This document shows positions 1 to 7,915 of a DNA stretch of 64,000 nucleotides, piece by piece. How positions within the stretch are numbered: position 1 is the first letter of the stretch; each line of letters opens with the position of its first letter. The stretch is from CAWEBF01 sp963807235 (lineage in GTDB: Bacteria; Acidobacteriota; Vicinamibacteria; Vicinamibacterales; UBA2999), in assembly GCA_963807235.1 (NCBI GenBank), contig CAWEBF010000021.1, positions 1 through 64,000 of the forward strand, given 5' to 3'. Position numbers and translations under genes: made by a program. The notes below the pieces were generated by a model that saw only the letters and a program-made list of their open reading frames with translations, was not told the DNA's origin and searched no databases.

Positions 1-68
1 GCGGAACAATCGGCGCTTCGGCGTCGTACCACGAAGCGCGAAGCCGGCGACGGGCCGGGTCCGGGCTT

Positions 69-1033
69 CTACAAACCGGCCTCGATGATCAAGCCGACGC
101 CGAGCTCCCGCTCCGTCAGTTCGATCTGCGAGTAGCCGAACGCGTCCATCAGACTCGCCGCGGCGACCAGTCGCGGCAAAGCACGATCGATGTCCATCGT
201 TCGCTTGAGGGCGCGAAACTCCTCTGGCGTGCCGTTGGTGATCCCGCGGAGTCTGCGGCCCAGCTCGTCGCGCGTCAGGACTCGTCCCTCGATCGGCCCG
301 GGGGAACAGCACGGCGATCATCTCGCCGAACTCGACGCCGACCAGTTTCTTTCGGCCTTTCATGAATGGCGCCTGAATAGCCTCGGCCCGCAGCCGATCG
401 GCAAATGCGCGCGTGGCGCGCAATGGATCGTTGGCGTTGGCGAAGAAGCGCTCGTAGGCGACACGGTAGCCGAGGTTGAAGACCCGATAGCGAGGCACGG
501 CGTTGTTCCTGCGCCACGAGTTCGATGCTGCGGCTGCCGTTGTCGATCACGGCGTAGCCGTCCTGACCCAGCGAGCCGGCCAGGTACGCGAGCTCGGACT
601 CGCGTTTTTCGGTAGCGATCTCCATCTGGATGCCGAGCGCGGTGGCCATTGTGACCACCGCGGTTCCGTTCGCCGCGTCACGAAACGCCGCCGTGCCGAC
701 CGCCAGCACCGCAGTGATCCGTTCCTTTCGGCACGACGCACTGAACCCCGCGAGCGCCTGCCGAATCTCGTTCAGCTTCGGATCGCTGATCCGGCCGTGC
801 TTCTCCACATCGTCGCCGACCCCGAGTGTCCGTTTCTCGATAGCGTGCTGAGTGTAGCGGCCCTGGTCGAACGAGCCGACGATGCGGCGAAAGCTGTTGC
901 TCCCCATGTCGATCACGCAGATCCGGGTTCCAGCCCCGATCGCGTCGGTCGCGAGTAAAACGTTCACGAAGATCAGGGTGATGGCCAATCGGCCGACCCA
1001 GAGCCAGCAACGGAGACCGCGTTCGGCGACCAT
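69..1033 (-). CDS. Exported Ppx/GppA-family phosphatase-like protein, frame broken twice
   Basis: Probable member of the exopolyphosphatase/GppA family (ASKHA fold), whose members hydrolyse polyphosphate or pppGpp. After a hydrophobic leader (residues about 14-33) come VIDMGSNSFR, AVGTAAFRDA, a Glu-rich ESELAYLAG stretch and DNGSRSIEL, which follow the order of the family's phosphate-binding and catalytic motifs. The last one is degenerate, since GGGS is usual. The leader is odd because Ppx and GppA are cytoplasmic. The frame breaks near 500 and again near 300, next to a run of five G; reading continues in other frames to a stop at 69-71 (end GLIIEAGL), giving about 321 codons. The family assignment is fairly sure; the substrate is not predictable. 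Confidence 0.65.
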
Positions 1034-1079
1034 AGCCTTGGTGGTGTTGCAAGGCGCATTCCGGGGCCGTGTTTCAGTG

Positions 1080-1804
1080 TCACAACTGCTTCAGCAGCGT
1101 CCTGGCTTTCCGGAACCAGGGCCGCTCGCGCCGCTGCAGGTAGCCGGGCATGGTCGCCCGCCGTGCCAGCACACGTTCGGCCCACTCACGAGCTTCGGCA
1201 GTGCGGTTCTGCGACGCGAGGAAGGCGGCGTAGTTCAGGCAGGTTTCCGACAGCGTGGACACCTGGGCGACCTGCTCGAACAGCGCCCCGCCTTGTCGTT
1301 CTGGCCGGTATTGGCGTAGGCGTGGGCAAGCAGCGCCATCGCACGGTGCGAATCGTATTTCGGCTCGCGGGATGTGACGACCTCCAGGTCGGCCACGGCG
1401 CCGCCAAAGTCACCGAGATTGATTTCGGCGATCCCGCGTCGATAGACCGGATCGATGTGCATGTTGCGAGGCGAGATCGCCTTGTCGTAGCACTCCTTCG
1501 CCCGCCTGAAATTCTTCTCGTCCAGGTAGAGGTCGCCAAGCTCTTCGTAGTTGCCGGAAGCAGGGTTCTCGAGCACCAGCGCCTCGAGCATCTTGATCCG
1601 CTTGCGGCGTCCGAACGCGTCGTAGACCTGCCTCAGGAGCCCAAGGTCTGGAACGACCTCGACGAGGATGTAGACGAACGCGCCGACGCCACCGAGGAAG
1701 ATGATGGCGTACAGCCAGAGCGTGTTCGGCCGTCGGCGGATGAAGTGGACGAGCGCCAGCGCCTGGAGGATCAGTCCCCATTGAAAGAACTGAAAGAATC
1801 CCAT
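1080..1804 (-). CDS. Membrane-anchored PLDc_N-like/TPR protein, one frame break
   Basis: The N-terminus has two hydrophobic segments (about residues 1-20 and 30-50, the latter WLYAIIFLGGVGAFVYI) resembling the short PLDc_N membrane module. Tetratricopeptide-like helices follow (ENPASGNYEELGDLYLDEKNF, then AKECYDKAI). One base is gained or lost in the G-rich stretch near 1285; the distal frame continues with NYAAFLASQNRTAEAREWAE, again TPR-like, to a stop at 1080. The total is about 241 codons. Such proteins act as protein-protein scaffolds at the membrane; no catalytic motif is visible. It lies 13 bases downstream of the DUF7010 gene on the same strand, so the two may be co-transcribed. Confidence 0.65.
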
Positions 1805-1817
1805 CGCAACAGGTGCC

Positions 1818-2369
1818 TCAGCTGGTTAGCTTGCGAGCCTCACCCAGCGCGAACCACCGGCCAGCGACGGCGAAGGCGAGTAGCAATCCGCCGGTGACCC
1901 ATGCCCCGGCTGAAAAGGATGGCGGCGCATACAGGGCGAGCCCCAGGCCCGCAGACACGAGGGATGCGCAAAGAACCGAGAACAGCCCCATGCCGTAGAG
2001 AAACACGAACGGCAGGTAGTGCGCGCCCACGATGATCATGAACGCGGGGAAGAACCAGTCCAGCCGGTAGAGCGCGGCCGCCCCGACTACCGGGAGGGCG
2101 AGAGGTATGGTGAACGCCACTTGCATCGCGAGGCCGTTCAAGGGATTGCCCGGTGTCATCGCAACGCGATGACCGATCGTCGCAAGCCCCAGCCGGGTGA
2201 GTGGGAAGATGAGCATGCCGCCGAAGACGATGAAGAGGATCGCGGCTCTCGGCGAGCCCCATGTCGCCAAGGCGGCGGTGACGAGCCAGAGGACTCCTGC
2301 CACGAGCAGGCCCATGAAGCCGCCGATGTAGGCCTGGCGGATTTCCCGCTGTGCGTCCGCAATCAACAT
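1818..2369 (-). CDS. DUF7010-type integral membrane protein
   Basis: A 183-residue polytopic membrane protein with about five or six hydrophobic segments. The start chosen is the ATG at 2369 (MLIADAQREIRQAYIGGF); the open frame extends further upstream but that part has no protein-like character and runs over the divergent lipoprotein start. The pattern of GS-P-R-AAIL, FPLTRLGL, an NPLN-AMQVAFT segment and VGAHYLPFVFLYG matches my memory of the DUF7010 family, for which no function is known. It is followed 13 bases later by the TPR gene on the same strand. Confidence 0.6.
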   Translation of the reverse strand: MLIADAQREIRQAYIGGFMGLLVAGVLWLVTAALATWGSPRAAILFIVFGGMLIFPLTRLGLATIGHRVAMTPGNPLNGLAMQVAFTIPLALPVVGAAALYRLDWFFPAFMIIVGAHYLPFVFLYGMGLFSVLCASLVSAGLGLALYAPPSFSAGAWVTGGLLLAFAVAGRWFALGEARKLTS

Positions 2370-2391
2370 TCGTTGGGAGATCCAGGGATGA

Positions 2392-2873
2392 GTGTCGCAG
2401 ATGTTACCAACGACCGATAGTAGACACAGATTGACAGCCTCTAGGTTCACAGCGGCGGTCCTTGCGGTCTCCACTCTCGCCTGTGCCGACGGCGCGTCCA
2501 CGCCCGGCCCCACCCCATCATCGTCAGTTGCGGGACGATGGACCGGCATCAACCTCGAAGGCATGATCGTCGACGTGCTGAACGGCCAGTGTCCCGAGGA
2601 ATTCGACCTGGAGCTCAATCTCACGTCCAGCACCAGCGGCGAAATCGGCACGGCGACGACGAGATTGCGGAAAACCTGGTGTCCGGACGTCCTCAACGGC
2701 GTGCACACCTACACGCTGACCAAAGGCAGTGTCACCTCGAATTCCATCGCATTCGATTTCGGCAATGCGGGGGCGTACCATTTTTCCGGAACCTTCACTG
2801 GCTCACGAATGACGGGTACTTCACGATCACGGAATTCCCGCAGAGCGGGCATTTCGTCGTCAACAAGCAGTAG
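2392..2873 (+). CDS. Small secreted lipoprotein, one frame break
   Basis: The N-terminal hydrophobic stretch ends in a lipobox-like STLAC (residues about 27-31), followed by a low-complexity linker and a roughly 110-residue beta-rich domain beginning GRWTGINLEG. It contains three further cysteines. The frame shifts near 2815 beside a GGG run; the distal frame gives YFTITEFPQSGHFVVNKQ and a stop at 2871-2873, which suits a beta-sandwich lipoprotein better than the Ser/Arg-rich tail of the first frame. No known function. It is divergent from the DUF7010 gene with only 22 bases between starts, so a later start codon is possible. Confidence 0.55.
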
Positions 2874-2902
2874 CGCAAAGGGGTAGGCCCCTTCGGCCAC
2901 GG

Positions 2903-4408
2903 TTACAGGCCGGCGAGTTCTGTCGCGAAGAACATGGCCATCCCGCCACCCCGGTCGTCGCGGCCGAGGAGGGCGGCGCGGTGGAGGTAGTCGTCGTCGG
3001 TGAGGCCGCGCGTGCCGGTACTCTCGCAGACATCGACGACCCGCCCGTCCGCACTGGTGCGGGCGAGGATCGCCTGCCACGCTTTGTCGACCAGCGGCTG
3101 GTACGTCCTGCGCTCCAGCCAGCCGTGCCGGATCCCGCGCAGCATCGCCGTGGCGATCATCGCGGTGGCCGAGTACTCGGGATAGGCGCCCGGCCGATCG
3201 ATCACGTTGCGCCACATGCCGTTTTCATCCTGGAAGCGCGCCAGCGCCTGCATGTGCGCCTGGAACGTTGCGAGCAGACGCGGATACGCTGGATGATCGC
3301 GTGGGAACTCGGAGAGGGTCAGCGCCAGGCCGAGTGCGGGGAACGCATTTCCACGCCCCCACGCGGCGTCGGCCGAGGCCTGATGACGGTAGAGGCCGTC
3401 GGCCCGCAGCACGATCTGCTGCATGAACGCCACGTGGCGTGCGGCCATGTCGAAGTAGCGCCGATCGCCGGTGAGGGCGCCGGCCTTCGCCAGGATCGGC
3501 ACGTCCATGAACAGCGAGTCGCTCCAGCCGCCGTGCAGCGGCATGAATTCGCGAAGTTCGCCGCTGTCGGTGAAGCCGCCTGCCGCCGCGCTCCGCACCA
3601 GCGCCTGCGCGCGGTCGTCGCCGGTGCGGCGGGCGTACTCGAAGAACAGGAGGTGTGCCGCGAGCGATGATTGCGAGGGGCGCGCGAGGCTGTTCTTCGT
3701 GCCATCCAGGTACGGCGCCAGCAGGAGCGCGACGTCGTTCTGCTCGCCGAGCCGAAGCCGGCTGATGAGGGCCATCGCGGCGATGTAGGTCGGCTGGGTC
3801 AAGTCGCGGCCGTAGACGCGCGCCAGTTGCTCGGCGAACGCGCGCGGGGATCGAGCCCGACGCCGGTCGATTTCCTGGTGCGCGCTCGAGGCTGTGATCC
3901 GGGTCGTCAGCGACTGCAGGAACCGCGTGGACGCATCAACCCGGCGCGCCGGAATCTGGCCGACGTCGGCGACGACGTGCTGTGACAGCGCCTCCGTCAA
4001 TCCGGAATCCGGCCCGGCCACGAGGACCAGGTCCGGCGCGTGCGTGCCAGCCCATCGCCACAACACGTGCGACTCGACGTGATCGCGGTACGCCACTCCC
4101 GAGGGCGGGAACTGCAGCGGCTGCGCGTCGGGATTGGCGACTGCGATCGCGATCAGCCGGAACGGCCGGCGGCGCTGCGGCGTCGCCTCGAACGCGGCTG
4201 CTTCACGAGCAACGGCGTCACTGGACTGATCGCGTCCCTGGAGCCCGCCGACGAGGAGCACCGTCGGTGAGGAGCCCGATCGGCCCGCGATCGCCACCGC
4301 ATCGATTGCTGTACCGCTCGTCGACAGCCCGATTGTCCAGCGTTCGCCGGCGAACGCGGTGGCAGGCAGGAGCAGGGACGCGAAAACGCAGCAGAGCACG
4401 CGTCGCAC
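2903..4408 (-). CDS. Secreted GH88/GH105-like hydrolase with N-terminal M14-like domain
   Basis: A 501-residue protein with a clear signal peptide (residues 1-20, ending ATAFA). Residues about 230-490 form an alpha/alpha-barrel-like region with WGRGNAFPALGL, DENGMWRNVIDRPGAYPE and SATAMIATAM, hallmarks of glycoside hydrolase families 88 and 105 (unsaturated glucuronyl or rhamnogalacturonyl hydrolases). Residues about 45-170 look like a zinc-carboxypeptidase (M14/AstE-type) fold, VLLVGGLQGRD and AVANPDAQP, but the usual zinc His is Gln. The protein probably acts in the periplasm on oligosaccharides released by polysaccharide lyases; no lyase is adjacent. The frame is intact. The gene is convergent with the lipoprotein and divergent from the kinase at 4432. 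Confidence 0.75.
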   Translation of the reverse strand: MRRVLCCVFASLLLPATAFAGERWTIGLSTSGTAIDAVAIAGRSGSSPTVLLVGGLQGRDQSSDAVAREAAAFEATPQRRRPFRLIAIAVANPDAQPLQFPPSGVAYRDHVESHVLWRWAGTHAPDLVLVAGPDSGLTEALSQHVVADVGQIPARRVDASTRFLQSLTTRITASSAHQEIDRRRARSPRAFAEQLARVYGRDLTQPTYIAAMALISRLRLGEQNDVALLLAPYLDGTKNSLARPSQSSLAAHLLFFEYARRTGDDRAQALVRSAAAGGFTDSGELREFMPLHGGWSDSLFMDVPILAKAGALTGDRRYFDMAARHVAFMQQIVLRADGLYRHQASADAAWGRGNAFPALGLALTLSEFPRDHPAYPRLLATFQAHMQALARFQDENGMWRNVIDRPGAYPEYSATAMIATAMLRGIRHGWLERRTYQPLVDKAWQAILARTSADGRVVDVCESTGTRGLTDDDYLHRAALLGRDDRGGGMAMFFATELAGL

Positions 4409-4431
4409 GCGCGGGATTCTAGCACCGCGTT

Positions 4432-6751
4432 ATGCGGATGGTTGGAGCGTGGCACATAATTTCCGACACTTTGGCGCTGACCCCTGGCGCTCACGTCGGT
4501 CCGTATGAGGTGGTCGCCCCGATCGGTGTCGGAGGAATGGGCGAGGTCTATCGGGCGATCGACACCACGCTGAAGCGGGCGGTGGCGATCAAGGTGCTGC
4601 CCGCATCAGTGGCCGGTGACGCGCAAAGACTGGCCCGGTTCGAGCGCGAGGCCGAAGTCCTGGCCTCGCTCAACCATCCGAATATCGCCGCGATCTATGG
4701 CGTGCAGCCTTGGGAGGGAAGCATTGCCCTGGTGATGGAGCTCGTCGAGGGCGACAACCTGCGCGCATGGTTCCGGCGTTCGCGGCCAATGGAAGGAGTG
4801 CTGGAAATTGCCCGGCAGGTGCTGGCGGCGCTGGGCGCCGCGCATCGGACAGGGGTCATCCACCGCGATCTGAAGCCAGAGAACGTCATGGTGCGGCCGG
4901 ATGGCTACGTGAAAGTGCTGGACTTCGGGTTGGCCAAGTGGCTGCCGTCGAGCCTTCAGGCCGGCGCGGCGCCGACTACGCTGAATATCAGTGAGCCAGG
5001 GCAGGTGCTCGGCACGGTCAACTACATGTCGCCCGAGCAGATTCAAGGACTGGACGCCGACGCCCGCAGCGACCTCTTCGCATTCGGCATCGTGCTCTAT
5101 GAAATGCTGACCGGCCGGCATCCGTGGCCGAGGGACTCAGCGGTAGACACGCTGCACGCGATCGTGCACGACGAACCACCGTGGATCGAGAGCCGGCCGG
5201 TCGAGGCCGGCATGGTCGCCGTGGTTCAGAGACTCTTGTGCAAGCGCGCGGCCGAACGCTACGGCTCCGCCGAGGCGGTCATCGACGCGCTGGCGGTCGC
5301 CGCCGCCTCTCACCGGCTGCCGACCGCGAGCCGGCCCAGTCCGGATGCTATTGACCTCGATTGCGGTACTGCCGTTTGTGCTCCTCAACGACATCGGCGA
5401 TCGTCGCGCGTCTGTCACTCGGGTTCGCGGACGCCCTCATCACGATCATCAGCAACCTGGAAGACGTGGTGGTGGCGCCGACGTCCGCGATTCTGAACTA
5501 CGCCGCTGGAGTTGACCCCGCGCAGGTCGCCCGCGAACTTCGCGTCCGCTACACGCTGCAGGGGACCGTGCAGAAGGGCGAGGGCCACTGGCGTGTCTCG
5601 ATCCAGCTGTTCGATGCGGTGATGCAGAGGATGGCGGCGTCGGAGACACACGATTTCACGTTGGACAACGTCTTCGACGTGCAGGACGGCATCGGCCGCC
5701 ACGTGGTGGATCTACTGCACCGGCGCTTTCCACGCGCCGCCCCGTCGCGCGATCGGTACAGCAGCGATCCCGAGGTGTACAACGCGTTCATGGCCGGCTT
5801 GCGAGAGAGCTTCAGCGATCAGCCCGCCACGCTGGCGATTGCCGCCGAACACCTGTCGCGTGCCGTCGAGCGCGATCCGGAGTTCGCGCTGGCGCACGCG
5901 ACGCTTTCTCTCGTGGCGATGAACATCCACTTTGAGTTCGACCCGCAGCGCCGGTGGCTGCAGCGAGCGGAAGACCATTGTCGTCTCGCACTCGCGCTGG
6001 ACCATGAGTTGCCCGAAGGACATCTCGCGCGCGCGTTCATTCTGTGGAGTCCGGCGAAGAACTTCCAGCATTTCGACGCCCTCGCGGCGCTCGAGCAGGT
6101 GCTCGCATCACGCCCGACGCTCGAGCGGGCGCACAATCGAATGTCCAGCATCTACCTCCATATCGGACGGCTGGAAGAAGCGCGCGCCGCGCACGAGCGG
6201 GCACTCCGCTCGAATCCGAGGACCCGAACCGGGAACCTCGAGTACTTCTACATCTACTCTGGGGACTTCGTCCGGGCGGAAGAAATGGCAGAAGCCTGGT
6301 ATCGGGAACGCCCCACGAATACCGTCACGCACATGACCCGAATCATCACCGCGCTGTTGAACGGACGGCTCGAGTTGGCCGAGGAGCGCCTGGCGATTGC
6401 GTCAACAGCAAGTGCCAGACGATCCCAACTTCGTGGCTCTCGAGGGGATCCTGCATGCGCGGCGCGGCCACTCCGATCTTGCTCTTCAGTGTGTCGCGCC
6501 GTGCGGTGGGTTCTCCACGTTCGTTCGGCCACACCCACCACGTCCACCATCACGCGGCTTGCGTGTACGCGCTGCTCGGGGATGTGGACAGGGCCATGGC
6601 GTGGCTCGAGCGCGCGGCGGACGGGGGATTCCCGTGCTGGCCGTTCTTCCGGATCGATCCCTTTCTGGAGAACCTGCGCGATCAGCCCGCTTTCATCCAG
6701 CTGATGGCCGATCTCGAGCAGAAATACCCGGCTCGAGAGTCATCACCCTAG
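4432..6751 (+). CDS. Ser/Thr protein kinase with C-terminal TPR region, four frame breaks
   Basis: Residues about 25-285 are a complete Hanks-type kinase: GVGGMGEVYRA (P-loop), AIKVL (Lys), HRDLKPENV (catalytic loop), DFGLAK, GTVNYMSPEQ (activation segment). After a break near 5340 the text continues as SIAVLPFVLLN, breaks again near 5410 into a TolB-like segment (ADALITI, YTLQGTVQK), then a long TPR series (about 5770-6400). Two more breaks, near 6400 and 6500, lead to FGHTHHVHHHAACVYALLGD and the stop at 6749-6751. About 770 codons in all. The family phosphorylates Ser/Thr; here the kinase is cytoplasmic, with no obvious membrane helix. It may be a sequencing-damaged functional gene. Confidence 0.75.
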
Positions 6752-6753
6752 AA

Positions 6754-7296
6754 TCAGCACGCTTCCTTCTCCACGGTCAATCCAGCTTGAATCGCCTCTG
6801 GCGTTTCAAACCTTCGAGGGCCTTCCGGCCCTATTCGATGGAAATAGGAAGAGAGTCCGAAGGAGGTCCTGATGATCGGATTGCTGAGCGCCTCGAGAGC
6901 GTGCTGCAGTTCGTGACCGATCGAGCCTAAGAGCTCACACCCAGGCGCTCGACGAGGGTTCACGAGGATACGCAGGAGCCGGTTCTCGCCGGACAACTCG
7001 AGGGACATGTGAAGGCAGGCACGTACGCCCTGCCCGCACCTGCCTTCCAGGACGTACACGAGACCGTCGGTCGCGTCGATGGCCTCGATCAGACGACGGA
7101 AGGTTGGCGACCGCTCTGCGCCCCGAGCAATAGCGGCGGACAGCAGCGGGCTCTCCGCGCGCACTCGCGGAATCCTCGGCATCGGATCCTGGGCAGGCGT
7201 GCCATAGATGGTGAGCGAGAGACAAACGAGGGCGACTGAGATGGCACCGGGCACCGCGTCTTCCTCCTCGTGCACGGAGGCGGGAAACGCGGCCAA
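6754..7296 (-). CDS. Secreted HExxH-motif protein of unknown family
   Basis: A 180-residue protein with a leader around residues 14-36 (PGAISVALVCLSLTIYG), so a GTG start 42 bases downstream of the first ATG is plausible. The conserved-looking core has GCELLGSIGHELQHALEAL: HELQH fits the HExxH zinc signature of metallopeptidases, but no third ligand is obvious in the short C-terminal part (FETPEAIQAG). I recall similar short proteins beside kinases and sigma factors in acidobacterial genomes. It is convergent with the kinase gene (3 bases apart) and divergent from the sigma-factor gene. Peptidase activity is a hypothesis. Confidence 0.55.
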   Translation of the reverse strand: MAAFPASVHEEEDAVPGAISVALVCLSLTIYGTPAQDPMPRIPRVRAESPLLSAAIARGAERSPTFRRLIEAIDATDGLVYVLEGRCGQGVRACLHMSLELSGENRLLRILVNPRRAPGCELLGSIGHELQHALEALSNPIIRTSFGLSSYFHRIGPEGPRRFETPEAIQAGLTVEKEAC

Positions 7297-7327
7297 AACC
7301 TAGAAACAGCGGTAATAGGCGTAGAAT

Positions 7328-7915
7328 TTGCGCATTACTGAACCGCTTCCCGATGTAACGGGCCTGCTCCTGGCGTGGCGGGGCGGCGATGAAGAGGCGC
7401 TGTCGCGCCTCATCCCGGCGATCGAACGGGAGCTCCATCGGATCGCGCGGCGCTGTATGGCTGGGGAGCGCGCCGGTCACAGCCTTCAGGCGACGGCGCT
7501 CGTGAACGAGGCATACATCCGTCTGATCGACGTCAGGCAGATGGATTGGCAGAACCGGGCGCATTTTCTGGCGATGGCCGCCCGCGTCATGCGGCGCATC
7601 CTCGTGGACTCGGCCAGGGCCAGGCGCTACCAGAAGCGTGGTGGAGGCGACGTCCGAATCACGTTCGACGAAGATCTCGCCGTGGCCGGCGACACGTCAC
7701 TGGATCTGGTAGCGCTGGACGATGCGCTTCGCGCGTTGGCGAAGATGGACGAGCGGCGAAGTCAGGTCATCGAGCTGCGCTTCTTTGGAGGTTTGACCGT
7801 CGAAGAGACGGCCGTCGTCCTGAAGGTGGCGCCCGACACGGTGATGCGCGATTCGCGGTTGGCCAAGGCCTGGTTGGCCCGCGAGCTCTCAGGTGGAAGA
7901 CGGTCTAATTCTTGA
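7328..7915 (+). CDS. ECF-type RNA polymerase sigma factor (acidobacterial subfamily)
   Basis: 195 residues. Region 2 (about 20-95) has HSLQATALVNEAYIRL and WQNRAHFLAMAARVMRRIL, the typical text of the acidobacterial/planctomycete ECF subgroup; region 4 (about 130-190) has VIELRFFGGLTVEETAVVL followed by a helix-turn-helix. It begins with TTG at 7328; no ATG is available in frame upstream of the conserved region. Such sigma factors often pair with Ser/Thr kinases. Here the neighbouring kinase gene is convergent and the two 3' ends overlap by 11 bases. No anti-sigma gene is adjacent. Confidence 0.85.
   Translation: MRITEPLPDVTGLLLAWRGGDEEALSRLIPAIERELHRIARRCMAGERAGHSLQATALVNEAYIRLIDVRQMDWQNRAHFLAMAARVMRRILVDSARARRYQKRGGGDVRITFDEDLAVAGDTSLDLVALDDALRALAKMDERRSQVIELRFFGGLTVEETAVVLKVAPDTVMRDSRLAKAWLARELSGGRRSNS

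Noticed and set aside
4432..6751. Programmed ribosomal frameshifting in the kinase and other broken genes
   Set aside because: Too many breaks, both directions, no shared slippery heptamer or downstream structure.
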